Source: a candidate division WOR-3 bacterium
Lineage (GTDB): Bacteria > Hydrothermota > Tepidihabitantia > Tepidihabitantales > JBDRVQ01
Reading direction: 5' to 3'
DNA length: 48,388 bases
NCBI GenBank assembly: GCA_039801905.1
Contig: JBDRVQ010000011.1
Span: forward strand, 1-48,388
Shown here: piece by piece, positions 41,326-48,388 of the stretch
Layout of the letters: every line of letters begins with the position of its first letter
Numbering within the stretch: the stretch's first letter is position 1
Made by a program: the position numbers and the translations under genes
The notes under the pieces: generated by a model
Told to the model about the DNA's origin: nothing
The model's input: only the letters and a program-made list of their open reading frames with translations
Database searches by the model: none

Positions 41326-41400
41326 TCGGGGAGACTGGATTTGAACCAGCGACCCCCGCGTCCCAAGCGCGGTGCGCTATCCGGGCTGCGCTACTCCCCG
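41326..41400 (-). tRNA. tRNA-Pro (TGG)
   Basis: A 75-nt cloverleaf. Acceptor CGGGGAG/CTCCCCG with discriminator A. The anticodon stem CCGCG/CGCGG encloses CTTGGGA, giving TGG. It is the first gene of the tRNA cluster, 7 nt after a promoter. Confidence 0.95.
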
Positions 41401-41407
41401 TTTCTTT

Positions 41408-41435
41408 ATCATAACCAATTCTTCTCTTGTGTCAA
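41408..41435 (-). promoter_or_regulatory. Promoter of the tRNA cluster
   Basis: The minus strand reads TTGACA, 16 nt, TATGAT, then 7 nt to the mature 5' end of tRNA-Pro. It likely drives the five tRNAs and perhaps the two downstream protein genes. Confidence 0.75.
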
Positions 41436-41467
41436 GGAGTCCCTAAAATAGAAATTAGGGACAAAAA

Positions 41468-42379
41468 CTATCTCGCAATCACTAACTTCTTCTCTTCTTG
41501 GAAATCCTTTCCTTTGATCCGGAAAAGATAGACCCCCGCCGGTAGTTCTTTTAACCGAAAACAACCATCCTTTCTTCTTTCTGAATATACCAATTTCCCA
41601 AAGTGATTATAAACTCTTAGTTCTACCATCTCTCCTTTTGCCAGACAATTGACCTCTATCCCATCTCTACTCGGATTGGGCAGAAAAGACAATTGTCCTC
41701 TCCCCTTCTTAATACCCTCTCGAATATCGGTTCCTCCGGTCCATTTCACCACTGCTCGGATATTCCAATTACGGTCGGTCCAAAAAGGTGGGTCGGTCAA
41801 TTGGTGCCAGAGGGTTTCTAAGGTCGGGATAGAAATAAATCCGCCCCGGGTTGGTACAATTGGTCCTAAGTCAAGGGTTAGGGGATAATAGTTTGCCGAA
41901 TGCCAGACGGTAATTGTTGTCCAGAAGTCCCTGCCCGCAGGAACGATAACCGGTCGGGGAAGATTGGCGCGCTTCCAGACATATTGCCCACCACTATTGG
42001 TGCGAAAGGAATCAATGATTGGTCCGGGTTGCAATTCGGTCCTTTGGTCTCTAATATAAACAATCGCTAAGTCTGCGGGGTCGGTGAGATAGAATAATAC
42101 CGCCAGGATGATTAAACTCTCCGGCGCGGTAAACCGAACCCCACCGGCATAACAGTAAGTTCCTCTAATGTTAACTCCCCGGTCGGGCTCCGCATCATAA
42201 TGAAGGGTCTCTTCATCTTCGGAAAAGTCATTCGGCCCGAGAAGATATTCATCCGGAGTGAGGAAAGAAATTGGTAAAGAGTAAGACGAACTGAGATGCA
42301 AAACCTTCTCTTTTTCCACTCCCTGGGCATTGAAAACCAACCCCAAGAGAAAGAAAAGGGTGATTAAATTTCTTATCAT
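41468..42379 (-). CDS. Exported protein with C-terminal sorting domain
   Basis: A 303-residue protein with a signal peptide (MIRNLITLFFLLGLVFNAQG). The middle is a beta-rich domain of unknown kind (GTYCYAGGVRFTAPESLIILAV, FWTTITVWHSANYYPLTLDLG, FWTDRNWNIRAVVKW). The last ~75 residues (SFLPNPSRDGIEV, LRVYNHFGKLVYS, LPAGVYLFRIKG) are a classic type IX/A sorting domain. The start has a GGGGGGAG ribosome site. It follows the SurA-like chaperone gene by 12 nt, so it may be one of its clients. The catalytic role, if any, is unknown. Confidence 0.75.
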   Translation of the reverse strand: MIRNLITLFFLLGLVFNAQGVEKEKVLHLSSSYSLPISFLTPDEYLLGPNDFSEDEETLHYDAEPDRGVNIRGTYCYAGGVRFTAPESLIILAVLFYLTDPADLAIVYIRDQRTELQPGPIIDSFRTNSGGQYVWKRANLPRPVIVPAGRDFWTTITVWHSANYYPLTLDLGPIVPTRGGFISIPTLETLWHQLTDPPFWTDRNWNIRAVVKWTGGTDIREGIKKGRGQLSFLPNPSRDGIEVNCLAKGEMVELRVYNHFGKLVYSERRKDGCFRLKELPAGVYLFRIKGKDFQEEKKLVIAR

Positions 42380-42391
42380 ATCTCCCCCCTT

Positions 42392-44182
42392 CTATTCCAT
42401 TCTTCCGCCACTTGCTCGGAAGTCTTTCACCTCAGGTATTTTAGTAAACTCATAAAAAATCTGCTCGGTAAAAGAGTTTACCCGATTCCTTAAAAAACTT
42501 TCCCAATCAAATTTCTCGCCTTCTTTCCTTTCCTCTTTCCCTTCGCTGAGAATGATAAATGCTGCCCAATCGGTGATGATTAAAGGCGCCAACTCCCCGG
42601 GTTCTAAGGCATAGACAGCACCGGCAAATTCCGGTCCTTCGGTCTGCCGGCAGATTTGAAAAGAATTAAATTCCTTAGTCTGGTATTCTAAACTCTCCTC
42701 CTTTGCCACCTCTTCTAAGGAGCGTCTTAAAAGAACCTTATCGTAAACCTTCTGCGCATACTCTTCCAGTTTCTTTTTATCTTTCTCCCTCTTTACTCGA
42801 AACTCTATCACATTCTTCACTTGCTCAAAAGGTCGGTATTGAGCCTTCTCTAATTTTTCCAGATGGAAGATGTAATATTCATTTTCCCAGCCCCTTAATG
42901 GTTGGGAAACTGAGCCGGGTTTAGAGTTAAAGGCAAACCATTCCAATTGGCTGGGACTGGCTAATCTGGGCCAGGAAAGCCCCCTTCCCTTAACTAAGGG
43001 GGGTAAAGGAATGGGAAAGAGGCCATAACTTTTGGCTACGGTATCAAAACCATCAACCCCTGCCTTTTCAATAAAGGTGCGCATTGAATCGTAAATCGCT
43101 GCCAAGGTAGAAGAAGAGAGTTTAATTCGGGATGTAATCCTCTTTATCTTTACACTATCCTTTTCCACCTGTTCTACCTTAATAATTTGATAAGTATCAC
43201 CCCGCTGGAAGATATTGGAAAACTTATTGACCGGAACCCCTTTAATTATTCTTGTCAGATTGGTATCAATCTGGGAAAATTTGAGCCAGAAGGAGAATGT
43301 ATCCTGTGGATTATCACCGAAATCCATTACCGTTAAGACAAAATCCTCCCCACCCTGCAGTTGCCGGTAGGCATCTTCAATCGCCTTTTTTGCCTCTTCG
43401 GAATCTGCCGGTGAGATTCTTACCGGGAAGACCAAACATTTCAGAGTGGCAGAAGGTTTAATCTCAAAATCCTTTTTATTTTTCTCATAATAATCCCTCA
43501 ACTCCTTCTCAGTCGGTTTTTCCTCGGAAGAAGAAAATTTCTGGAGGCTGATTTTAATGTAGGAGACCCGGACCTTCTTATTATCTAAACTCGCCCTCTC
43601 TTCCACTTCGCCGCTCGTTACCCGAAAGGATGACTTGACATCAATCCGGAATTTCTCCTTCGGCAGAACTTCAAATAATTCCCGGGCATAAAGGGTAAAG
43701 TATTCCTGATTCTCTCGACTTTGCAGTAAAGCCAGATATTTTTGGTAATCAAAATTACCCGCGGAATCTCTCAATTCCGGTCTTTCCAATAATTCCTGAG
43801 GGGGATTTGCCTTCATTATCTCATAAATCTCTTGCCCGGTTACTGTGATCCCGGCTTTCTTTAAGACCTCTTCCCAGTTTTTTTCTTGGACCAGATACTG
43901 CCAGGTCTGATTTTCCAATGCCAACCTCTCCTCTTCGGAAATATCCTTAGCATTCTTTTCTCTTAGGGTTCGGTATAAAAGATAGTTATAGGCATTCTGG
44001 TATTCGGTGAAGGTAACTGGTTTCTTCCCCACATAACCCAAGATCCCTTTTTGTAAAGGCGAGCGACTGAATCTTCCCGCGCGCAATAGTTGCCAGACCT
44101 CAGAAAGTAAAAAACCACCGACAAAGGCAAAGGCGACAATAAACATTATCACCTTAACTCTCTTTCGTAATTTAGAAATCAT
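42392..44182 (-). CDS. SurA/PpiD-like periplasmic chaperone (PPIase family)
   Basis: About 596 residues. One N-terminal membrane helix (KVIMFIVAFAFVGGFLLSEVW) is followed by a SurA_N-type helical region (KPVTFTEYQNAYNYLL, VTGQEIYEIMKANPPQELLERPELRDSAGNFDYQKYLALL) and parvulin-like segments (about 240-340 and 400-540), of which none shows a full PpiC motif clearly. This is the PpiD plan: a membrane-anchored chaperone facing the periplasm that helps secreted proteins fold. I start at the ATG at 44182 because the alternative TTG at 44215 is part of the -35 box. Confidence 0.82.
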   Translation of the reverse strand: MISKLRKRVKVIMFIVAFAFVGGFLLSEVWQLLRAGRFSRSPLQKGILGYVGKKPVTFTEYQNAYNYLLYRTLREKNAKDISEEERLALENQTWQYLVQEKNWEEVLKKAGITVTGQEIYEIMKANPPQELLERPELRDSAGNFDYQKYLALLQSRENQEYFTLYARELFEVLPKEKFRIDVKSSFRVTSGEVEERASLDNKKVRVSYIKISLQKFSSSEEKPTEKELRDYYEKNKKDFEIKPSATLKCLVFPVRISPADSEEAKKAIEDAYRQLQGGEDFVLTVMDFGDNPQDTFSFWLKFSQIDTNLTRIIKGVPVNKFSNIFQRGDTYQIIKVEQVEKDSVKIKRITSRIKLSSSTLAAIYDSMRTFIEKAGVDGFDTVAKSYGLFPIPLPPLVKGRGLSWPRLASPSQLEWFAFNSKPGSVSQPLRGWENEYYIFHLEKLEKAQYRPFEQVKNVIEFRVKREKDKKKLEEYAQKVYDKVLLRRSLEEVAKEESLEYQTKEFNSFQICRQTEGPEFAGAVYALEPGELAPLIITDWAAFIILSEGKEERKEGEKFDWESFLRNRVNSFTEQIFYEFTKIPEVKDFRASGGRME

Positions 44183-44187
44183 AACCC

Positions 44188-44215
44188 ATTTTATCCAATT
44201 TCTCCCAAAAGTCAA
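44188..44215 (-). promoter_or_regulatory. Promoter of the SurA/PpiD-like gene
   Basis: The minus strand reads TTGACT, 16 nt, TAAAAT, then 5 nt to the ATG. A perfect hairpin/palindrome TATGGAT-TTA-ATCCATA lies just upstream at 44221-44237 and could be an operator. Confidence 0.7.
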
Positions 44216-44298
44216 CCCGCTATGGATTTAATCCATAAGGATTTTATAAAAGGCTTCCGCCCTAATTCCAAAGTAAAATAAAAATGTAAAAATTACGA

Positions 44299-44352
44299 AA
44301 CCACAGATTCTCACGAGATTAAAAGAGAAAAATCTATGGTAATCTTGTGGTT
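44299..44352. repeat. Imperfect palindromic repeat element
   Basis: AACCACAGATT at 44299-44309 pairs with AATCTTGTGGTT at 44341-44352 apart from one bulged base. The interior again has ACAGATT/AATCT-like parts. From memory it resembles the dispersed CCACAGATT-type palindromic repeats found in many bacterial genomes. Only one copy is in this window. Confidence 0.5.
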
Positions 44353-44374
44353 AAAAAATGAATTATGATGGCAA

Positions 44375-44402
44375 TTGACTTTGGCAAAAATTTATCTATA
44401 AT
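44375..44402 (+). promoter_or_regulatory. Promoter of the hdrC operon
   Basis: TTGACT, 16 nt, TATAAT, then 9 nt to the ATG at 44412. No ribosome site fits between, so a leader of about 3 nt at most is predicted. Confidence 0.8.
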
Positions 44403-44411
44403 AGATTTTTT

Positions 44412-44795
44412 ATGAATAAGACATTAAGTGAGATTGAAGAGAAAAGCGGGCAAGTAATCTCCGCTTGTATCCAGTGCGGACGGTGTTCTGCCGCTTGTCC
44501 TTTAAGCAAATTTATGGACCTACCACCGCGCACTACTATTTTCTTTCTTCAAATTGGTGAAATAGAAAAAGTTTTTTCAACTCGCGGTTTCTGGTTTTGT
44601 GCCTCTTGTCTTTCCTGTGGCGTCCGTTGTCCCAAAGAGATTGACTACTATAAAATTGCCGATGCTTTGAGGCAGATCTATTTAATGAATAATAAAACCG
44701 AGCCCATCGTCTCTCCGGACAATCTTAATAAAGAGATTTTAGAAGAAGCACCCCAGCAGTTATTCATCTCCGCCTTTCGGAAATGGACGAAATAA
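44412..44795 (+). CDS. hdrC: HdrC-like heterodisulfide reductase subunit
   Basis: A 127-residue Fe-S protein with two [4Fe-4S] motifs: CIQCGRCSAACPL and CASCLSCGVRCPK. The size and spacing fit HdrC, which passes electrons from HdrA clusters to HdrB. It is the first gene of a four-gene unit. No heterodisulfide is expected in a bacterium without methanogenesis, so the substrate of the complex is unknown; other thiol-disulfide or ferredoxin/NAD couples are possible. Confidence 0.9.
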   Translation: MNKTLSEIEEKSGQVISACIQCGRCSAACPLSKFMDLPPRTTIFFLQIGEIEKVFSTRGFWFCASCLSCGVRCPKEIDYYKIADALRQIYLMNNKTEPIVSPDNLNKEILEEAPQQLFISAFRKWTK

Positions 44796-44819
44796 GATTG
44801 AAAATTTGGGAGGAAAGGT

Positions 44820-45167
44820 ATGCTTATCACTAAAATCTTTTTTAGCAAATTACCATCTTTTACTTTAACTTTTAGCCTCTTCGGTATTTGCTATACCATA
44901 CCAACCGGTGTCTGGCTAATTCTAACCTTTTTAAGAAAATGGCGGAAAGGGAAAGAAGGAACTTGGCTTTATCTCTTACTTTTCGGGGCTACCCTTTTCG
45001 GCGTTATTGACCATCTCTGGAACGGTGAAGTCTTCCTCATCGGCGAAAACCCCTTAAAAGACATCGCCTTGGGTATAGTAATTACCCTATCGGTATTTGC
45101 CGTTTGGGGAATAATGGTCTTTGTCCACCGGAAAAAGGCTACCTTGGCGAAGAAGTCGGTAAACTGA
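44820..45167 (+). CDS. Small membrane protein in the Hdr operon
   Basis: A 115-residue protein with about three membrane helices (FTLTFSLFGICYTIPTGVWLIL, WLYLLLFGATLFGVIDHLW, IALGIVITLSVFAVWGIMVFV) and a basic loop between them. A strong ribosome site (GGAGG) precedes the ATG. It has no Cys pair or His pairs typical of a cytochrome b. Its stop overlaps the hdrB start (TGATG). It could tether the soluble Hdr proteins to the membrane. I do not recognise a family. Confidence 0.7.
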   Translation: MLITKIFFSKLPSFTLTFSLFGICYTIPTGVWLILTFLRKWRKGKEGTWLYLLLFGATLFGVIDHLWNGEVFLIGENPLKDIALGIVITLSVFAVWGIMVFVHRKKATLAKKSVN

Positions 45168-46018
45168 TGAAGGAATTTCCCTATTATCCTGGTTGTACCT
45201 TATATACCAAAGCCAAAGGTTTAGATTTATCCCTCCGGTTAATCTCAGAAAAATTGGGTTTCCGCCTAAAAGAACTCACCACCTGGAATTGCTGCGGGGC
45301 AATCTATAACGAAGTAGAAAATGATATCACCGCGCACATCGCCCCTTTAAGAAACTTAATTCAAGCCAAAAAGGAAGGGGGGGATAAATTAGTAACGACC
45401 TGTGCCGCCTGCTACAATGTCTTAAAGCGGAGTCAGAGTTTTGTCTTCTTGGAGAATAATCCGGAGATAAAAAAAAGAGTTTCTGCCTATCTGGAAGATG
45501 AGATTGGTGATTATAAAGGAGATATTGAAATCCTCCACTACTTGGAACTCTTAAAGCAGGAGATTGGTTTTGAGCGGTTAAAGAACGGCAAGAAATTAAA
45601 TGGCTTAAAGGTCGGCTGCTATTACGGTTGTCTTTTGACCCGCCCGCCCAAGGTCTTAAAATTTCCCTTAGGGATAATGGAAGAACTATTTTCCCTTCTG
45701 GGCGCCGAAATCGTTGAATCTCCCTTTCGGGAATATTGTTGCGGTGGTTATACTTTACTAATTAGTAAAGAAGGAACCCGGGAGTGTGTGGCGAAAATCT
45801 TAAATAGTTTTTCTGATGCCGAAGTGATTATCACCTCCTGTCCCTTATGCCTTTACAACCTTGACAAATTCCAAGATGGTCCAAACCGACCAATTCTCTA
45901 TTTCAGCCAACTCTTAGGAGTTCTTTTTGACCTAAAAGAAGAAGTTTTGAACTTCCAAAACCATTTTGTTGACCCCAGACCAATCTTAGAAAAGAGGGGG
46001 CTTTATGGAAAAGTTTGA
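45167..46018 (+). CDS. hdrB: HdrB-like catalytic subunit
   Basis: A 283-residue protein with two CCG domains. The first has C-x-x-C in the start (YYPGCTLYTKA), NCCGA and TTCAACYN; the second has GCYYGCLL, EYCCGG and TSCPLCLYN. In HdrB these bind two non-cubane [4Fe-4S] clusters at the disulfide-reducing site. I start at the ATG at 45167, which overlaps the upstream stop, rather than 63 nt earlier. The end overlaps mvhD by 14 nt. Confidence 0.92.
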   Translation: MKEFPYYPGCTLYTKAKGLDLSLRLISEKLGFRLKELTTWNCCGAIYNEVENDITAHIAPLRNLIQAKKEGGDKLVTTCAACYNVLKRSQSFVFLENNPEIKKRVSAYLEDEIGDYKGDIEILHYLELLKQEIGFERLKNGKKLNGLKVGCYYGCLLTRPPKVLKFPLGIMEELFSLLGAEIVESPFREYCCGGYTLLISKEGTRECVAKILNSFSDAEVIITSCPLCLYNLDKFQDGPNRPILYFSQLLGVLFDLKEEVLNFQNHFVDPRPILEKRGLYGKV

Positions 46019-46406
46019 ACCAAAGTTAATTGGCTTTCTTTGCAACTGGTGCAGTTATGCGGGGGCTGATTTAGCGGGCACCTCCCGAATATCTTATCCA
46101 CCCAATCTACGCGTTATCCGGGTGATGTGTTCCGGTTATGTTGACCCCCAATTTGTCTTAAAGGCATTCGCCTTAGGTTTTGATGGTGTTCTGATTGGTG
46201 GTTGCCATCCGGGTGATTGCCATTATCAAACCGGAAATTATAAAACCCTGCGCCGGATGAAACTCTTAAAGAAACTATTAAAGCAACTGGGGATTGAAGA
46301 AGAGAGGTTAAGGGTGGAATGGGTCTCCGCCTCTGAGGGTAAGAGGTTCGCGGAGGTGGTTAGTGATTTTACCGAAAAGATAAGAAGTCTCGGACCATTA
46401 AAATAA
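46005..46406 (+). CDS. mvhD: MvhD-like [2Fe-2S] subunit
   Basis: A 133-residue protein of the methyl-viologen-reducing hydrogenase delta subunit family: FLCNWCSYAGADLAG, VRVMCSGYVDPQFVLKAF-like residues, and VLIGGCHPGDCHYQTGN. Conserved Cys residues hold a [2Fe-2S] cluster that links HdrA to an electron donor. No hydrogenase large or small subunit is near, so the donor is probably the NAD(P)H module inside HdrA at 11258-14593, a formate dehydrogenase or a remote hydrogenase. Confidence 0.93.
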   Translation: MEKFEPKLIGFLCNWCSYAGADLAGTSRISYPPNLRVIRVMCSGYVDPQFVLKAFALGFDGVLIGGCHPGDCHYQTGNYKTLRRMKLLKKLLKQLGIEEERLRVEWVSASEGKRFAEVVSDFTEKIRSLGPLK

Positions 46407-46435
46407 CTCTTTTCCCTTAAACTGGCAAAAATTAT

Positions 46436-47191
46436 ATGAGAAAAAACTTAATCCTTCTCACTAATGATGATGGCATCTTTTCTTCTGGTTTATCTCTTCT
46501 TTATCAGATAGTTAAAGATTTAGCCCCAACTCGGGTTTTTTCCCCCCTTACCAATCAGTCCGCCGCCAGTCATTCCTTCACTTTAAGAAAGCCAATAAAG
46601 GTTTGCCGAATGAAGAAGAATTGGTTTGGAGTAGAAGGGACGCCAACCGATTGTGTTCTGGTTGCCTATCATGGACTTTTACGCAAAAGAATAAGTTTGG
46701 TCATCTCTGGGATCAACGACTCTCCCAATCTCGGTGAGGATGTCTTATATTCCGGGACAGTGGCGGCGGCGATTGAAGGGACAATTTTGGGTATCCCATC
46801 ATTTGCCTTATCGGTATTAGATAAAAACTCTCTCCCACCTACCCAAAAGATAAAAAGTTTTATCACCTCTTTAACCCGAGACCTCTTAAAAAATGGGTTG
46901 CCGAAAAAGACCCTATTAAATATCAATATCCCCGCCCAAGAGATAAAAGGGATAAAGATAACAACCTTGGGCAAAAGAATCTATCGGGATATGGCGATTG
47001 AAACGAAAAACGAGAAGAATGAAATCTGTTATATCATTGATGGTTCAATGGACTACCAACCGCATCGGGGAACGGATTTTGAAGCGGTCTATTCCGGTTA
47101 TATCTCCATCACCCCTCTCCATCTGGATATGACCCACTACCAAGAACTAAAAACCTACGAAAGAAGATTTAAGAAGATTATTAAATTCTAA
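46436..47191 (+). CDS. surE: 5'/3'-nucleotidase SurE
   Basis: A 251-residue SurE, a metal-dependent phosphatase acting on nucleoside monophosphates and related phosphates. The family motifs are complete: LLTNDDGIFSSGL (metal-binding DD), VFSPLTNQSAASHSFT, GTPTDCV, SGINDSPNLGEDVLYSGTVAAA and the C-terminal TDFEAVYSGYISITPL. The length is normal. It lies 30 nt after mvhD on the same strand with no clear ribosome site. Confidence 0.95.
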   Translation: MRKNLILLTNDDGIFSSGLSLLYQIVKDLAPTRVFSPLTNQSAASHSFTLRKPIKVCRMKKNWFGVEGTPTDCVLVAYHGLLRKRISLVISGINDSPNLGEDVLYSGTVAAAIEGTILGIPSFALSVLDKNSLPPTQKIKSFITSLTRDLLKNGLPKKTLLNINIPAQEIKGIKITTLGKRIYRDMAIETKNEKNEICYIIDGSMDYQPHRGTDFEAVYSGYISITPLHLDMTHYQELKTYERRFKKIIKF

Positions 47192-47205
47192 CTTAGATTA
47201 TCCGC

Positions 47206-47233
47206 TTGACTTTCTAAAAAAAGTTGTTATAAT
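47206..47233 (+). promoter_or_regulatory. Promoter of the surface-protein gene
   Basis: TTGACT, 16 nt, TATAAT. The predicted start is near 47240, leaving a leader of about 190 nt, unlike the leaderless units elsewhere. Confidence 0.8.
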
Positions 47234-47239
47234 AAATAA

Positions 47240-47400
47240 ACCAAGGTTAACCTTGGTGAAGAGATAATGAGAGAGATGATAGAGAAGGGAAAAGAAAAAA
47301 AATTTTACCCATTCTTTTTCTACCAGTGGACCAGATTTTGGGGCACTGGTCTACTGGTTAATTTTTGCCCCGGTTCCCTTTCTACGGCGGGGGAAAGGGA
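47240..47400 (+). promoter_or_regulatory. Structured mRNA leader with candidate pseudoknot
   Basis: The leader begins with a perfect 18-nt palindrome (ACCAAGGTTAACCTTGGT, 47240-47257). A 13-bp stem pairs ACCAGTGGACCAG (47322-47334) with CTGGTCTACTGGT (47346-47358), with one G-U pair. Its loop GGGGCA (47340-47345) is complementary to TGCCCC (47366-47371), which gives an H-type pseudoknot. A T-rich run (47359-47366) follows the first stem as in an attenuator. A third stem TCCCTTTC/GAAAGGGA (47375-47400) precedes the GGAGG ribosome site near 47419. Confidence 0.55.
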
Positions 47401-47429
47401 GTCAAAAAAACCCGCCTTGGAGGTAAACT

Positions 47430-48388
47430 ATGGTTAAACGCATCACCTTAACGATCGCAGTCGCCTTTTTGTTTGCGATTGCCATTGAGGTCCCTGGTCT
47501 AATCAATTACCAGGGGAAATTGACCAACGCCTCAGGACAGCCTCAGCAGGGAACTTTCAATATGGTCTTCTCCATCTACGATACAGAGACCGGTGGTAGC
47601 GCCTTATGGGAAGAGACCCAGAGTGTGACTACTGATGCCCAAGGACTTTTCAATGTCCTCTTGGGTAGTGTCAACCCACCGGTTGTTATTCCCGAAGGAC
47701 CGGATTGCTACTTAGAGATCACAGTGGAAGGAACTACTTTAACGCCGAGGCAGAGGATTGTCTCCAATGGTTATTCCTATTATGCCCAGACCGCAGAAGA
47801 TGCCAATAAACTCGGTGGCATTGCTGCTGGTAATTATGCGGTTCTGCCGATTGAGACCGATGAGATTCAAGATGGTGCGGTAACAAATGCCAAAATCGCC
47901 GACAATGCGATAACTTCTGATAAAATTCAAGATGGACAAATCTTCAATGATGACTTAGCGGACAATGCGGTAACGACCGGAAAGATTCTTGATGGGACAA
48001 TCCAAATGGCTGACCTTAGTTTCACCCCAGCCACAAGACCACTCTCCCCTGGTGTCTCAACCGCCGAGATTCAGGACAATGCGGTAACTTCGGCAAAGAT
48101 TCAGGATGGCACAATCACCACTGCGGATATTGCTGCCAATGCCATTCACACTGTTGCCCAATCCTATCAGAACCCACCATATTACACCTGGACTCTTACC
48201 ACCTCCTGGCAGACAATTCCTTCTTATCCCGTTTCCCTCACCTTCACAACCACTGGTGGTCCTCTTCTCATAAATGTCTCAATCAACGGCATCGCCCAAG
48301 GTTATACCACTTACCCAATGGACTTTATTGTTGGACTCTTCCGAGCCGGAACTCTAATCGCTTCAGCGCGAAGTCATGCCGCTTATAT
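47430..48388 (+). CDS. Exported surface protein with tail-fibre-like repeats, 5' part
   Basis: The frame runs from the ATG at 47430 (GGAGG 6 nt upstream) off the right edge; 319 codons are visible. After a signal peptide (MVKRITLTIAVAFLFAIAIE) comes a conserved start domain (VPGLINYQGKLTNASGQPQQ, then FSIYDTETGG and WEETQSVTTDAQGLFNVLLG). Then come repeats of the form D-N/G-A-V-T-x-x-K-I-x-D-G/N (about residues 145-235), as seen in phage tail fibres and bacterial surface stalks, where they build trimeric or beta-helical rods. A beta domain begins at about 240. Its C-terminus is outside the window. Confidence 0.85.
   Translation, partial: MVKRITLTIAVAFLFAIAIEVPGLINYQGKLTNASGQPQQGTFNMVFSIYDTETGGSALWEETQSVTTDAQGLFNVLLGSVNPPVVIPEGPDCYLEITVEGTTLTPRQRIVSNGYSYYAQTAEDANKLGGIAAGNYAVLPIETDEIQDGAVTNAKIADNAITSDKIQDGQIFNDDLADNAVTTGKILDGTIQMADLSFTPATRPLSPGVSTAEIQDNAVTSAKIQDGTITTADIAANAIHTVAQSYQNPPYYTWTLTTSWQTIPSYPVSLTFTTTGGPLLINVSINGIAQGYTTYPMDFIVGLFRAGTLIASARSHAAY

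Noticed and set aside
46407-46435. A separate promoter for surE
   Set aside because: An A/T-rich stretch precedes the ATG but no -35 box fits; read-through from the hdrC operon is simpler.

Overview
The window looks like one contig piece from an uncultured, anaerobic, probably thermophilic bacterium of the candidate WOR-3/Stahlbacteria type or a relative in the wider FCB neighbourhood. This is inference. It rests on exported proteins with C-terminal sorting domains of the type IX secretion kind, a PorV-like barrel, HdrA/B/C-MvhD electron-transfer proteins, class III ribonucleotide reductase, archaemetzincin and a ThiN-type thiamine synthase. No rRNA is present to confirm it.

Layout. 1-1982: 3' part of a secreted S8 protease. 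1983-2509: a 12-nt-period repeat array. 2510-7220 (minus): two NuoN/NuoL-like antiporter subunits, a 48-residue membrane protein and a Cys-rich GcvH-like protein, behind a near-perfect sigma-54 promoter. 7340-11153 (minus): histidine kinase, archaemetzincin and NtrC-type regulator, translationally coupled; the regulator probably acts on the adjacent sigma-54 promoter through the palindrome at 7321-7336. 11258-14593: a giant HdrA with an inserted GltD-like NAD(P)H module. 14637-15596: PDZ exported protein. 15645-16241: non-coding DNA with a barrel-gene relic and a second array. 16242-25662: housekeeping genes (rtcB, cupin, uvrC, accD, MEMO/AMMECR1, TPR, TrkA, PorV-like, YhaM-like nuclease, rsmG). 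25750-32114 (minus): an AT-rich nine-gene Rrf2-led cluster (AIR-synthase-like, ThiN, barrel, FMN-binding protein, OB lipoprotein, MacB-like ABC pair, metal-efflux-type permease). 32115-32667: promoters, a 49-bp copy of the rsmG 3' end and a third, promoter-bearing array. 32668-36247: nrdD, nrdR with NrdR boxes, and a methyltransferase. 36274-37668: an eroded restriction-modification locus. 37730-41400: tRNA-Asn, an S8 protease with a huge insertion, a small membrane protein and five tRNAs. 41468-44182: exported protein and SurA/PpiD-like chaperone. 44412-46406: HdrC, membrane protein, HdrB, MvhD. 46436-47191: surE. 47430-end: a surface protein behind a structured leader.

Two patterns cut across the annotation. 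First, many transcription units share a rigid promoter, TTGACN-16 nt-TATAAT, ending only 5-9 nt before the start codon, so the mRNAs should be essentially leaderless; this corrects several start codons. Second, three intergenic loci carry arrays with a strict 12-nt period; two of them share a 61-nt conserved head. Both are worth following up, as are the kinase-archaemetzincin-regulator operon and the Rrf2-led cluster.
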